In this document: positions 1 to 9,476 of the stretch, piece by piece | Layout of the letters: each line of letters opens with the position of its first letter | Position numbering within the stretch: the stretch's first letter is position 1 | Source: Oscillospiraceae bacterium | Lineage (GTDB): Bacteria > Bacillota > Clostridia > Oscillospirales > Oscillospiraceae | Assembly: GCA_017938625.1 (NCBI GenBank) | Contig: JAGBBD010000040.1 | Location: 28,350 to 92,349, forward strand | Length of the DNA: 64,000 nucleotides | Direction of reading: 5' to 3' | Made by a program: the position numbers and the translations under genes | Notes under the pieces: model-generated | The model's database searches: none | Told to the model about the DNA's origin: nothing | The model's input: the letters and a program-made list of their open reading frames with translations, nothing else

Positions 1-3000
1 GCGCCCCACTGGTCATATTCCTCCACGCTGCTGTCCACCGACACTCTGTTCCGGGTGGTGCTCCAGCCAAGGAAACCGTAGGTCGCCGTGAAGGGCAGCA
101 CCGGCAGAGAGCCGTAGGCTTCGCCCTTGCCGTATTCCTTTGCCACAGTTGCACCGTGATCCACATCCTTGGACGGATCATGGAAGTAACCGTCAGAATA
201 CAGCTCGTCGTAGGTCACCACCAGATCCTCCGGTGTGACCAGCGCAGCAGGCTCGTCACCTGTCACATCCTTTTCCGAGTTGTTCACATCGAAGCTGACA
301 AGATAGGTGTTGGGCTGCCACTTGGCGTACAGGGTCAGTCCCGGCTGGGGAACGGTCTGGGTCACAGCCTTGTAGCCGCCGGCTTCTCCCACATCATAGC
401 GGTAATCCGGGCTTGTTCCGGTGACTGCATCGGGATGCGCTTCTCCCGTCTGCGCATCGTCTGCCGCCGGAGGCTGATGCTCTGTAAACCAATCCACAAA
501 AGTATATCCGCGGCGGTCTGCGTCGGGAATATTGACGATCAGGGAGCCTACCAGCTTGTCGATGGGCTTGGGAACATCATAGAAGTAGTAGGGATCAAAG
601 TCGGGGCTGCCGTTGAAGCGGATCCATGCACGCTCACCGCTCAGACCCACGCAGGTGACAACATAGTTGGTGCAGGCGTTGATCACGCCGATTTCGGGGT
701 AGATCTCCTTGATACCAAGCTGTTCACCGGTGTTTTTCAGAACTTCCGTTTCCAGAATGTGATCCACTTCCGCGGTGCCGGGTCTTGTGCCCTTCCTCAA
801 GGTGATGGTCACGTCCTCCACATTGGTGTGGGTCAGACCGTTGAAGGTAAAGACTGCGGTGACACTGTCATCCACATAGTTGGCGGTGGCAGTGATGCCC
901 TTCTTCAGCGCCTTTGCCATCTCACCGGTAATGGGACGGCTCAGATCAATGGCCTGCTGCCCCATGCCGGCAAAGCTGCCGCCCTCATACTTGACGCGGG
1001 TGGGGATGGTGGTGGTTGTGGTAACATTGGCAAATCTGGTGTAGGTATCGCCAACCTCGGTATAGGTCTTCTCCAGAGAGGAGAAGTCGAAGGTCTCGCC
1101 GTAGTATGCGGAGAACTGCCGGCTTTCGGTGGAGCCGTCCTTGTTCTGGACGCCATCGACTGTGATGGTATAGAGCTGACGCTCCACATCATAGTAGTAC
1201 ACCGTATCGGTGGAGACGGTCAGATCCGTGGTCTGAGAGACGCGATAGCCGGAGCCGCTGTCGCGGAACTTCAGATCGCTCCAGTCAGCCAGCTCCCGGA
1301 TCTCCTCGTCATCGGGCAGATCGAAGGGCTGACCCTTCCGCACACGCTTGGTCCACAGCTCCTCGTAATGATCGTCTTCACCCACCAGAACGGAAACGGT
1401 GTGATATTCCTTCAGATCCGAGCGGGACAGATCTGTCCATGCCACGGGAACGGTGGTGGTCATATCATAACGGCTGAAGGGCATCTTGCCATGCAGGTAG
1501 GTGATGGTGATGTCACATTCCAGATAATTGAAGGAAGAATCGGGAACCTTCACCGAGATCTTGCCCGTATCCTCATCCAGAGTGAAGTAGGGGCTGGACA
1601 TGGTCACGCTGAAGTCGCTGTAGTCCATCACCTGTGCACCGTAGGTGCCGGTTTTCAGATCTACATACGACAGCGCTCTCAGCGTCTGCGGGAGTTCCAT
1701 GGTGATGCCGTTGCGGCTGTCACGGTCTTCGTCCCAGATGAAAACACGTTCCTGATCGCTTTGTGCCTGGTAGAACAGATTATAATAGTATCTGCTCTCG
1801 CCTGCTTCCAGCAGGGGGAACTCCTCGTCCACGAAGTCGTAGCTGTATTCAAACATGCCCAAGGCTTCTGCCTCAAAGCTGAAGATCAGATACAGACCAA
1901 ATTCCAGATCCAGACCGCCGAGCATATCGGAAGTTTGCTTCCACTCCTCCGAGCCTGCCTGCCTTGTTCGTTCGTAGTTGTAAATGAACAGACCATAGAG
2001 CTTGACATAGGGGCCAAGCTCCGCCGCAATGCCCACGCTGGCAAGGGAGCCTGTACCGATACCGGCATAGATCTTGGCTTTGACACCTGCCTTCACACCC
2101 AGCTTACCCATGACATAGAACTGGAACTTGAAGGTCTCATCGATCAGATCCATGGTATCGCTGCCGGCGGTAGGCGTAAAGAGGCCGATCTTAAACCAGA
2201 AGTTGTAGCGCTTGCCCACCTTGTATTCCAGACTGGAGCCGATGGCGATGCTCATATCCGTGCGCACCACGAAGTCTGCTTCCACACCCAGCACCAGACC
2301 GAAGTAGCACACCTCAAAGTTGAAGATCTGCTGTTCCAGCAGCTCCACCCAGTCGGTCTCCTGTCGGAGCATATCGCTGTACTTCTTCATCAGTTCGTCA
2401 AGGGACCGGTAGTACTCCTCGGACAAACCGGTTTCGTCTGCCACATTGATGAACTCTTCCAGGTCGGAAGAAATACCGGTGGTGCTCAAAATGGCATTGC
2501 TGTTGTCTCTGGTGGTCATTTCTGCCGCAAAGGAGAAGGCGGTATAGTTCTTCATGTCCACATGGGCGCCGATGTAGACGCCGATGGGAATGGGAATGCC
2601 CAGAATTTCCTTATAGACCAGCTCACCCTTGACGCCGGGCGCCACCATGGCTTCTTCGGTAAAGGAGGCGGTCAGACCGATCTCGATGACACCGTCATTG
2701 GTTTTTGCGGAAAGCTCCGCGTCCACACCGATGGTGATCTCCACGCCGTCAAACTCGCTGCCGGTGCCGATGTTCACATCCAGATCGATATCATCAATGG
2801 CGAAGCCGCCCTCGCCCAACAGATCGATCTGATTTGCCGGCACAGGTGCGCCGTTCTCATCCGTCAGCCGCTCGCGCAGATAGGGGTCATTGCGGAACTG
2901 CTCGGTACTTGCCACAAAATCGGACAGCACATAGACAGCTTCCTGCGCAAAGCCGCTGTCTTCGATCTGGGCGGACATCTGCGCTGCCATGAGATGCATG

Positions 3001-4994
3001 GTGTTCTCATCCAGCAGATCTGCTGCTGTCAGATCGATATTGGTATAAAGATCCATGCTTTCGATGATATCCTGCCTTGTCACCTTCCGGAAAGTGATGG
3101 TATCACCGCTGAAGCCTTCCACACGTGCAAAATACAGCTCGCTGTCGAGATGGCTGCCGTCTTCCGCCTTGCTGACATAGAGGGTGATAAAGTCTCCCTC
3201 GCTCAGACGGCTTCTTGCGTAGTCCAGCGTGCCGATGTCGACACCGATCATGCTCTCATACATGGAGATATCCAGATCGGTCAGACTGACCGTGCCGGTT
3301 TCACCGCCGGGAAGGGCAGGCACGTTGATCGGGAAGTTGTCGGGAACTTCGTACACATCCTGCCGCGCCTCGTCATCGAGCATGGAGAAGGTGATCCTGC
3401 TGCCGTTGACCTCCACAGCCTGCACATACACGGCAGGATCCAGCACGGAAGCATCGCTTCCGCGCTCCAGAGGATGGGTGCCCTCGTAGATGCAAAGAAC
3501 ATCGCCTGCTTCCACTTGTTCGCTTCCGCTGTAAGGAAAGGTACCTGTTCCCACGGTGTCATCCGTGACGGGCAGCTTGTCCAGTACATCGGAGGTCAGA
3601 ACGTCGTAAGTACCGCCTGCAACAGAATAGGAGATGGCGGCAGTGTCCTTGATATAGACGATCTCATCGCCCATACGGATGTTCTTCACTTCTTCCCGGA
3701 AAATGGAGAAGGAGGCGGTGCGGATGGTTTCTTCCTTGCCGTCAAACATCCAGCCGTCCGCCAGCGTCAATTCATAGGAGCAGCCCTCGTTGAAGCCCTC
3801 GGGGGCATAGATGGTGTAAGCGCCGCCGCCCTTGGGGGAGGCTGCCAGCTCCACAGGATCGGAGCCGTCGTTGCTCTCCAGCGTTGCTGCCAGCTTTGCA
3901 GCCTCAGCGCTGCCGGCAGAGCCGTTGGTTCTGCGGATGACAAACGTCACATCCGCAGGGACATCCATCCGGGTGAAAGTTCGGACAGTCAGATCCTCGA
4001 CGCGATCCATTTCCCGGTACTTGGCATAGACCTTCGTATTTTCGAAGACACAGTTTGACGCAAAGAAGGGCTCTGTAAAGTCTTCATCATAATAATAGCC
4101 CAGCAGAACAGCGCCTTCCTTGGAGGACTTTTCCACCGCGGGAAGCTTGTCCAGAGGCATGCCGAATATGGTGGTGAAGCGGTCGATCAGACGATCGCCG
4201 TCATAGAAAGACACCTGGCGCAAAAGGTTCTGGGACGCGCCGTAGGGCAGGCCTGTCTCGGGATCCAGACGGACGCGGTCGGAGGCTTCACCAAGCTCCT
4301 TGTACCAGGTGCCCACAGCTGCATCCAGACGGTCGCAGATGGTCGCCGCCTGTGCGCGGCTTGCATTGGCATAGGGATCAAAGCTGACACCGTCACCGAC
4401 CAGAACACCTGTCTGCCACAGCTGCCTGACATCGTCTTTCGCCCAATCTGCCACCCGGTCAAAATCCACAGGCTCTTCGGCGGTCATCACATGATCCGGA
4501 ATGTTGTAAGTTACATGGAGGGCGTCAAAATACCGCACCAAAAAGGATGCCAGCTGCTGGCGGTTGATAGACGCATTGGGGGAGAAGTAACCGCTGCCCA
4601 CACCGGTGGTGATGCCGTATTTGGCTGCCCATGCCACGTAGGGGGCATAGTAGGCGTCGGCAGGCACATCGGCAAAGTCGGACTGCCCTGCATAACGGTC
4701 TGCGTCCACACCCGCCAGTCTGCCCAGCACCGTCACGAACATACCGCGTGTCATGGTACCGTTAGGATCAAATGCCGTGTCCGACACACCCTTGAACAGA
4801 TCGTTGACATAGACATACATGACCGAGTCATGATACCAGTCCGACCTGTTCACATCGGCAAAGGGATTTACGGGCTTATTTGCGTTTTTCATCAGCAAAT
4901 ACTCTCCCCACGGGATCTCCGCCAACGCTGTCATGGGGAGCATGGTCAACAGCATGGTAAGTATCAACAAAATACTGAGCAATCTTTTTTTCAT
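1..4994 (-). CDS. SLH-domain surface protein with InlB-type repeat, 3' end missing
   Basis: Secreted cell-surface protein, open from its ATG at 4994 to the left window edge (more than 1660 codons, no stop seen). A signal peptide of about 26 residues (KKR start, hydrophobic run, ALA cleavage site) is followed by three S-layer homology domains at about residues 45-97, 106-160 and 177-228, which by family knowledge anchor proteins to secondary cell-wall polymer. A long central part without a domain I recognise follows. Near the window edge (about residues 1480-1560) is an InlB B-repeat/Listeria-Bacteroides repeat ending in the typical LYAKW. A purine-rich ribosome site lies just upstream (AGAAAAGAAGGACG). 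It is divergent from the MerR gene. A role in adhesion or surface display is inferred; the ligand is unknown. Confidence 0.9.
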   Translation of the reverse strand, partial: MKKRLLSILLILTMLLTMLPMTALAEIPWGEYLLMKNANKPVNPFADVNRSDWYHDSVMYVYVNDLFKGVSDTAFDPNGTMTRGMFVTVLGRLAGVDADRYAGQSDFADVPADAYYAPYVAWAAKYGITTGVGSGYFSPNASINRQQLASFLVRYFDALHVTYNIPDHVMTAEEPVDFDRVADWAKDDVRQLWQTGVLVGDGVSFDPYANASRAQAATICDRLDAAVGTWYKELGEASDRVRLDPETGLPYGASQNLLRQVSFYDGDRLIDRFTTIFGMPLDKLPAVEKSSKEGAVLLGYYYDEDFTEPFFASNCVFENTKVYAKYREMDRVEDLTVRTFTRMDVPADVTFVIRRTNGSAGSAEAAKLAATLESNDGSDPVELAASPKGGGAYTIYAPEGFNEGCSYELTLADGWMFDGKEETIRTASFSIFREEVKNIRMGDEIVYIKDTAAISYSVAGGTYDVLTSDVLDKLPVTDDTVGTGTFPYSGSEQVEAGDVLCIYEGTHPLERGSDASVLDPAVYVQAVEVNGSRITFSMLDDEARQDVYEVPDNFPINVPALPGGETGTVSLTDLDISMYESMIGVDIGTLDYARSRLSEGDFITLYVSKAEDGSHLDSELYFARVEGFSGDTITFRKVTRQDIIESMDLYTNIDLTAADLLDENTMHLMAAQMSAQIEDSGFAQEAVYVLSDFVASTEQFRNDPYLRERLTDENGAPVPANQIDLLGEGGFAIDDIDLDVNIGTGSEFDGVEITIGVDAELSAKTNDGVIEIGLTASFTEEAMVAPGVKGELVYKEILGIPIPIGVYIGAHVDMKNYTAFSFAAEMTTRDNSNAILSTTGISSDLEEFINVADETGLSEEYYRSLDELMKKYSDMLRQETDWVELLEQQIFNFEVCYFGLVLGVEADFVVRTDMSIAIGSSLEYKVGKRYNFWFKIGLFTPTAGSDTMDLIDETFKFQFYVMGKLGVKAGVKAKIYAGIGTGSLASVGIAAELGPYVKLYGLFIYNYERTRQAGSEEWKQTSDMLGGLDLEFGLYLIFSFEAEALGMFEYSYDFVDEEFPLLEAGESRYYYNLFYQAQSDQERVFIWDEDRDSRNGITMELPQTLRALSYVDLKTGTYGAQVMDYSDFSVTMSSPYFTLDEDTGKISVKVPDSSFNYLECDITITYLHGKMPFSRYDMTTTVPVAWTDLSRSDLKEYHTVSVLVGEDDHYEELWTKRVRKGQPFDLPDDEEIRELADWSDLKFRDSGSGYRVSQTTDLTVSTDTVYYYDVERQLYTITVDGVQNKDGSTESRQFSAYYGETFDFSSLEKTYTEVGDTYTRFANVTTTTTIPTRVKYEGGSFAGMGQQAIDLSRPITGEMAKALKKGITATANYVDDSVTAVFTFNGLTHTNVEDVTITLRKGTRPGTAEVDHILETEVLKNTGEQLGIKEIYPEIGVINACTNYVVTCVGLSGERAWIRFNGSPDFDPYYFYDVPKPIDKLVGSLIVNIPDADRRGYTFVDWFTEHQPPAADDAQTGEAHPDAVTGTSPDYRYDVGEAGGYKAVTQTVPQPGLTLYAKWQPNTYLVSFDVNNSEKDVTGDEPAALVTPEDLVVTYDELYSDGYFHDPSKDVDHGATVAKEYGKGEAYGSLPVLPFTATYGFLGWSTTRNRVSVDSSVEEYDQWG

Positions 4995-5062
4995 AGGAAC
5001 GTCCTTCTTTTCTCTATACACTTGCAGGCAAGCTGATATTCTGATACACTATGATTATAAGT

Positions 5063-5078
5063 CGTCCCCATGGGGACG
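5063..5078. promoter_or_regulatory. 16-bp perfect palindrome between divergent SLH and MerR genes
   Basis: CGTCCCCATGGGGACG is a perfect palindrome 26 bp before the MerR start and 68 bp before the divergent SLH gene. MerR-family dimers bind inverted repeats of this kind, so autoregulation is a reasonable inference. The site sits downstream of a possible -10 (TATGAT, 5050-5055), so a role as a simple blocking operator or RNA hairpin is equally possible. Confidence 0.45.
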
Positions 5079-5104
5079 AGTCAAGGACTTTGGGAGGAAC
5101 TGTC

Positions 5105-5884
5105 ATGAAAAAACATGAAGGAGAACTGTTCCAGATCGGAGAAGTCACAAAAATATTGGGAATCACGCGCAAAGCCCTCCTTGTCTATGAGGATATGGGG
5201 CTTTTGACCCCTGCCGTCAAAGACGAGGAGAGCAAATATCGCTACTATTCTGCCGACAATATGACCCAGATTCGTGCCATCCGTTCTCTGCAGTCTTTGG
5301 GGCTGACCCTGAAGGAAGTGGCGGAGTATTATTACGACACGGAAAATATCGATCTGCACCTGCAGCGGCTCATGGATCTGCGGACAGCGCTGGATAAGAA
5401 TATCCAGATGCTGCAGGTGCGCGCAGCCAAGCCGGGTGACCTGACCATCCGCAAAACGGTGCTGCCGCAGCAGGTCTGCTTCTGCCGTCGATACCGGTGC
5501 GAAAGTGTTTTCGATGCTTCGAATAAGCTGCGCGAGACCTACATTGCCGCGGCGCGCACCGGGAAAATGTCCATGCTGGGCAGGATGTTCACCATGCGGA
5601 TGTCCTCAGAGCCGGGCAGGTTGGATCTGATGTGCTGCATCCCCGTGGACAACAGCTTTGCAGGTGAGGAGCGGATGGAGTTTGCCGAAACCCCGGCACT
5701 TTGCATCTACTACCGTGGGCCCTATGAGGGAACATCCACCGCCATCGGAGCGCTGCTGCAGCATATCAAAGAGCACAACATCGAGACCACAGGCCCCTTC
5801 CGCTCCGTCTATCTGGAGGGCCCGCCCAACCGCGGAGAAAACAGCGCAGATTACATCACCCAGATCGCCGTACCGATCAAATGA
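5105..5884 (+). CDS. MerR-family regulator with GyrI-like effector domain
   Basis: Transcription regulator of about 259 residues. The N-terminal winged helix-turn-helix (FQIGEVTKILGITRKALLVYEDMGL region, residues 8-35) is the MerR signature, followed by a dimerisation coiled coil and a C-terminal effector-binding domain of the GyrI/AraC type (from about residue 110), as in BmrR-like multidrug sensors. I chose the ATG at 5105 because GGGAGGAACTGTC precedes it; an in-frame ATG at 5051 would put extra codons through the palindrome at 5063-5078. It is divergent from the SLH protein and no efflux pump is adjacent, so the target and ligand are unknown. Confidence 0.88.
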   Translation: MKKHEGELFQIGEVTKILGITRKALLVYEDMGLLTPAVKDEESKYRYYSADNMTQIRAIRSLQSLGLTLKEVAEYYYDTENIDLHLQRLMDLRTALDKNIQMLQVRAAKPGDLTIRKTVLPQQVCFCRRYRCESVFDASNKLRETYIAAARTGKMSMLGRMFTMRMSSEPGRLDLMCCIPVDNSFAGEERMEFAETPALCIYYRGPYEGTSTAIGALLQHIKEHNIETTGPFRSVYLEGPPNRGENSADYITQIAVPIK

Positions 5885-5923
5885 AAGACCGCTGCAGGCA
5901 GGATAATAATTGTCAATTATAAG

Positions 5924-5958
5924 CAAAGAGACCGCCGACAGCATCGGCGGTCTCTTTG
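5924..5958. terminator. Bidirectional Rho-independent terminator
   Basis: A 15-bp perfect stem (CAAAGAGACCGCCGA and its complement) around a 5-base loop lies between the convergent MerR and DegV genes. T-rich tails on both sides fit use by both genes. Confidence 0.85.
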
Positions 5959-5963
5959 TGTGT

Positions 5964-6800
5964 TTATCCTCTTTCAAAGCCCACCAGCAAGCCGCCGGTC
6001 TCGGCATAGTAGCTGCAAAGCCCTTTGCAGCGGTGGATGCGGACATCTGCCTGCCCCATCTGCGACAGAATCATATCCTTCAGCTTCCGGGCTGCAGCTT
6101 CGTTCCTGCAATGGGCAATGCGCACCTTTCCCTTGGACAGTCCGCTGCTTTTCAGATAGGACAAGATGGCAGCCAGAGATCTTTCTTCGCCTCTGCATTT
6201 GTGCATGGGCTCCAGTGTGCCGCGGTCGCCGGCTTTGCCCACGATGCGGATGCCCAGCACCCCTGCCAGCTTCGCCACCGTTGGGGACACTCTGCCGTTG
6301 GCGGCAAAGTTTTTTAAAGACTGCAGCATAAACACAAGCCCTGTTTCCTGCTTGTAGGCTTCGATGCTTTTGCAGATCTCCTCATATGCCATGCCCTGCT
6401 CAATGTACTGCTCCAGCTTCTCGATGATCAGCATCAGCTCCGGGCCGGCAGACAGAGAATCGATCACGCAGACCCGTCTGCCTTCGTGCTCTGCTTCATA
6501 CATCTGCTTTGCCACGCACGCAGAGTTGTAGCTGCCGGACAAGCCGCTGGTGATGGTCACGCAGTAGACTTCCTCCGCATCGCAGAAGGCATCGAGCCAG
6601 TCGGCAGGGGCAGGACAGGAGGTCTTGCTCCTGCCCTTGCAGGTATCAAACCAGGCAACCATCTCCTCCACATCCAGAGCGGCATCATCGACAAATTCCC
6701 GCGCATCTGTGATCACCTTCATGGGCGCAGCGGCAAATGGGATCTTGTTCAGCGTCAGCACATTGGCAGAGGAGTCTGCCACGATCTTAATTTTTTTCAT
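5964..6800 (-). CDS. DegV family fatty-acid-binding protein
   Basis: About 278 residues, the usual DegV length. It begins KIKIVADSSANV, the conserved DegV N-terminus, and contains TSGLSGSYNSA (about residues 85-95), the ligand-loop signature. DegV/FakB proteins bind a fatty acid and present it to the kinase FakA for phosphorylation; no fakA is in the window. The ATG at 6800 follows AAAGGATCTACACT; an upstream in-frame ATG at 6830 has no ribosome site. The gene stands alone and converges on the MerR gene. Confidence 0.9.
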   Translation of the reverse strand: MKKIKIVADSSANVLTLNKIPFAAAPMKVITDAREFVDDAALDVEEMVAWFDTCKGRSKTSCPAPADWLDAFCDAEEVYCVTITSGLSGSYNSACVAKQMYEAEHEGRRVCVIDSLSAGPELMLIIEKLEQYIEQGMAYEEICKSIEAYKQETGLVFMLQSLKNFAANGRVSPTVAKLAGVLGIRIVGKAGDRGTLEPMHKCRGEERSLAAILSYLKSSGLSKGKVRIAHCRNEAAARKLKDMILSQMGQADVRIHRCKGLCSYYAETGGLLVGFERG

Positions 6801-7157
6801 AGTGTAGATCCTTTCGTTTTGGCTTTTCACATCATACCAAAACCGCAGTCAGAACTCCCACCTACACCTGCGTCCAGGCGCTCTACACGCAGAAGAACCG
6901 AACTCTACTCACAGGAGAATGAACACGATTGATGTTCTTTTCTTAAAAAACGCAAAGAAAACCGAACTTTCACCACAATTTTCACTTGATCGGAGCTGCT
7001 TTTGAGGTGTGGTTTAAAATCGTTTTAAGATCAGAGCTGTTTTATATTACAAGTCATAAAGGCCGACACTTTTTTCTTCCATTTTGCCTGCATATCCGAT
7101 ATAATAGAACTAACCATCCGCCGCAGGAACAGACAGAAAAAGGGCCGAGGCGTGCGC
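6801..7157. other. Gap between divergent DegV and nagB, no gene supported
   Basis: The gap is AT-richer than its surroundings and holds the upstream regions of two divergent genes. A frame at 6986-7321 on the plus strand has no ribosome site, runs through the nagB promoter and leader, and has an improbable composition, so I do not call it a gene. Confidence 0.6.
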
Positions 7158-7160
7158 CTG

Positions 7161-7209
7161 TTTTTGGCAAAAACAGAATATTGACAAATGCCAAAAAGGG
7201 TGGCATAGT
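7161..7209 (+). promoter_or_regulatory. nagB promoter with inverted repeat around the -35
   Basis: TTGACA (7181-7186) and CATAGT (7204-7209) are 17 bp apart. A 9-bp perfect inverted repeat, TTTTTGGCA (7161-7169) and TGCCAAAAA (7189-7197), brackets the -35, which is where a repressor such as a GntR/NagR-type protein would bind. An overlapping hairpin lies at 7158-7176. The regulator is not identified. Confidence 0.6.
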
Positions 7210-7224
7210 GAAAGAAGCGAGCCT

Positions 7225-7299
7225 ATATTGGTCGTGCCGCCCCGGGCAGCGCTTTGGTGGACCGAAGCAGACCGATCCTGCGGACGAGCAAGACCATAT
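7225..7299 (+). ncRNA. Candidate structured 5' leader of nagB
   Basis: The leader starts just after the predicted transcription start. ATATTGGTC (7225-7233) can pair with GACCATAT (7292-7299) with one bulge, closing a multibranch structure. Inside it GCTTTGGT/ACCGAAGC (7251-7268, one G-U pair) and CCG...CGG (7272-7283) form hairpins. The ribosome site TAGGAG lies just after the closing stem. I do not recognise a known riboswitch; glmS ribozyme and T-box signatures are absent. Confidence 0.35.
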
Positions 7300-7327
7300 C
7301 AATCATATTTTAGGAGTGTGACCAAGC

Positions 7328-8113
7328 ATGAAACTGATTATCAAGAACGACTACGCCGCCATGTGTGAATGGGCCGCCCAGCACATTGCCGACGCCATCA
7401 ACAACCACAAGGAAGACCGTCCCTTCATCCTGGGTCTGCCCACCGGTTCTTCTCCTCTGGGTGTCTATAAGCGCCTGATCGAGATGAACAAGGAAGGCAG
7501 CGTGACCTTCAAGAACGTGGTCACTTTCAACATGGACGAATACGTGGGTCTGCCCCGCGAGCATGACCAGAGCTACTGGTACTTCATGCATGACAATTTC
7601 TTCAACCACATCGATATCCCTGCCGTGAACATCAACATCCTCAACGGCATGGCAGAGGATCTGGAAGCCGAGTGCAAGCGCTATGAAGACAAGATCGCTT
7701 CCTACGGCGGCATCGATCTGTTCCTGGGCGGCAGCGGCGTGGACGGCCACATCGCCTTCAATGAGCCTTACACCTCTCTGGTCTCCCGTACCGGCGTCCG
7801 TGCTCTGACGGAAGACACCCTGATCGTCAACTCCCGCTTCTTCGACAACGACCCCAACAAGGTCCCCAAGACCGCTCTGTCCGTGGGTGTGGGTACTGTG
7901 TGCGATTCCAAGCAGGTGCTGCTGCTGATCAACGGCCACAACAAGGCTCGTGCTCTGCGCCACTGCGTGGAAGGCGGCGTGGATCATGCATGGACCATCT
8001 CCGCTCTGCAGCTGCATCCCGATGGCATCGTTGCCTGCGACGAGGCTGCCTGCGGCGAACTGAAGGTCGATACCTACAAGTACTTCAAAGAGATCTACAA
8101 GAACGAAAAGTAA
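7328..8113 (+). CDS. nagB: Glucosamine-6-phosphate deaminase
   Basis: Converts glucosamine 6-phosphate to fructose 6-phosphate and ammonia, the last step of amino-sugar breakdown. The 261-residue length fits the family (about 240-270). The signature [13 protein letters not shown] lies near residue 35, the catalytic-loop aspartate is in FNMDEYVGL (about residue 72), and [14 protein letters not shown] (about residues 135-148) is the NagB active-site motif with its His. TAGGAG precedes the ATG. A strong terminator follows, so it is probably transcribed alone, from a promoter that carries an operator-like repeat. The AraC regulator, nucleotidyltransferase and sugar kinase downstream suggest a local amino-sugar theme. 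Confidence 0.97.
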   Translation: MKLIIKNDYAAMCEWAAQHIADAINNHKEDRPFILGLPTGSSPLGVYKRLIEMNKEGSVTFKNVVTFNMDEYVGLPREHDQSYWYFMHDNFFNHIDIPAVNINILNGMAEDLEAECKRYEDKIASYGGIDLFLGGSGVDGHIAFNEPYTSLVSRTGVRALTEDTLIVNSRFFDNDPNKVPKTALSVGVGTVCDSKQVLLLINGHNKARALRHCVEGGVDHAWTISALQLHPDGIVACDEAACGELKVDTYKYFKEIYKNEK

Positions 8114-8122
8114 TTTCACAAA

Positions 8123-8159
8123 CAAAAAGCGCGCTGCGGTTCCCGCAGCGCGCTTTTTG
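8123..8159. terminator. Terminator between nagB and AraC gene
   Basis: A 17-bp perfect stem (CAAAAAGCGCGCTGCGG and complement) with a 3-base loop and T-rich tails on both strands serves two convergent genes. Confidence 0.9.
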
Positions 8160-8174
8160 TTTTGAAGACGGCTC

Positions 8175-9296
8175 TCAACGAGCGATGTATTTTGCAAAGG
8201 CTGTGGGCGAACAGCCAAACCATTCACGAAACTGTCTGGAATAGTGCTGGATACTGGCGTAACCCAGATAGTCCGCAATTTCTCCAATGCTCATCTGTTG
8301 GCTCAGAAGCAGCGCTTTGCTCTCCTCCAGACGGATTCGGGTGATGTATTTTGCCGGTGGGATCCCCAGATGTGTTTGGAACAATGCGGTCAGTTGGGAG
8401 GTGCTGACATTGACGGCAGCGGCAAGGGCTGCCACGGTCAGTTTCCGTCGATACTCGCTGTCCACCACCCGGAGCGCTTTGTCCAGCACTTGGTTTCTTG
8501 CGTGTGCCGTGGCAGGGGACGGTTTGTGCGCAGTCTCCGGAACCTGCCGCAGCAGGTGCAGCAAAAGCAGGGAAAACTGTGCCTGCAGAAACTCATCCCG
8601 GTAGCCGGAGGGATCATCATACGCTTCTGCCAAAGCACCGGCTGCCTGCTGTACCGCCATGGAGGCACAGATCGGTCTGCCGATCCAGTCGGTCAGATCG
8701 TGATCCTGCCAAAGAAAGGAGACGGTCAGAAACTGCACATCATGTTCTGCATACTGCATATGCCATTGGTTTCGGTCAAAAATCAGCAGCTCGTTGGGGT
8801 GCAGAGCAACATCCTGTCCGCAGAAAAAATTATGCAGAACGCCTTTTTCCACATAAACAAGCTCCAACGGCTGATGCTGCTCTCCGCGAAAATACAAGCC
8901 TCCGTGACCGACCTGGTGGAACAGGGTAAAGATCTCCGGCATTGTCCGGCTTTCCGTTTCCGTCAGAGCTTCCGGCTGAGCAATGTGAGAAGCTTGAGAC
9001 AGCGCCTGCAGACCGATGACCTCGCTTTGATCTGTCAGGGGGAAAAAGCCAAACTGCACACCTGCAAAAATGATGATCGGGCGATCCAGATAGAACTGCT
9101 TCTGCCTGCCTTGATCCAAAACCAGAAGCACCGTCATGCCGGAACGGTAATCCCAATGGGTATCGTGATCAAAGCAGTATGTTGGGATAGACGCTTGTCT
9201 GAACAAAGAGGTGTTATAAATGATCGATTCACCTTCCGGCATATTCTCGATTCTGCCAAAGGATGAAAAAGACGGGTGCAGCAGAGGTACCAGCAT
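8175..9296 (-). CDS. AraC-family transcription regulator
   Basis: A 373-residue regulator. The N-terminal two thirds resemble a cupin-type sensing domain (LELVYVEKGVLHNFF and ELLIFDRNQWHMQ segments at about residues 145-180). The last 100 residues are two helix-turn-helix motifs ending in the AraC signature (IGEIADYLGYASIQHYSRQF). The start is supported by GGGAGGG upstream. It is divergent from the nucleotidyltransferase/kinase pair and converges on nagB, so control of amino-sugar use is plausible but unproven. Confidence 0.92.
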   Translation of the reverse strand: MLVPLLHPSFSSFGRIENMPEGESIIYNTSLFRQASIPTYCFDHDTHWDYRSGMTVLLVLDQGRQKQFYLDRPIIIFAGVQFGFFPLTDQSEVIGLQALSQASHIAQPEALTETESRTMPEIFTLFHQVGHGGLYFRGEQHQPLELVYVEKGVLHNFFCGQDVALHPNELLIFDRNQWHMQYAEHDVQFLTVSFLWQDHDLTDWIGRPICASMAVQQAAGALAEAYDDPSGYRDEFLQAQFSLLLLHLLRQVPETAHKPSPATAHARNQVLDKALRVVDSEYRRKLTVAALAAAVNVSTSQLTALFQTHLGIPPAKYITRIRLEESKALLLSQQMSIGEIADYLGYASIQHYSRQFREWFGCSPTAFAKYIAR

Positions 9297-9414
9297 CCCA
9301 TATCCCTCCCGTGTAAGCTTTTCTATATTTTATCTATTTCAATTGAAATAAGCAAGATTTATTGTCTATAAGACCATAGAATTTATATATTTATACACAG
9401 ATGCGACAGAACAC

Positions 9415-9444
9415 TTGCACTTTTCTTTTCAGAAAAGATAGAAT
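9415..9444 (+). promoter_or_regulatory. Probable promoter of the nucleotidyltransferase-kinase operon
   Basis: TTGCAC (9415-9420) and TAGAAT (9439-9444) are 18 bp apart and 30 bp before the start codon. A short inverted repeat CTTTTC-AG-GAAAAG-like lies in the spacer. The AraC gene diverges from this region. Confidence 0.5.
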
Positions 9445-9476
9445 GAAGAAAAACACCGAAAAGGATGGATGCACAC

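Noticed and set aside
156-4058. A 1300-codon open frame on the plus strand
   Set aside because: It is the antisense shadow of the SLH protein. The minus frame has a signal peptide, three SLH domains and an InlB repeat, while the plus frame has no recognisable domain and no ribosome site.
6986-7321. Possible 111-residue protein before nagB
   Set aside because: It runs through the nagB promoter and leader, lacks a ribosome site and resembles no family.
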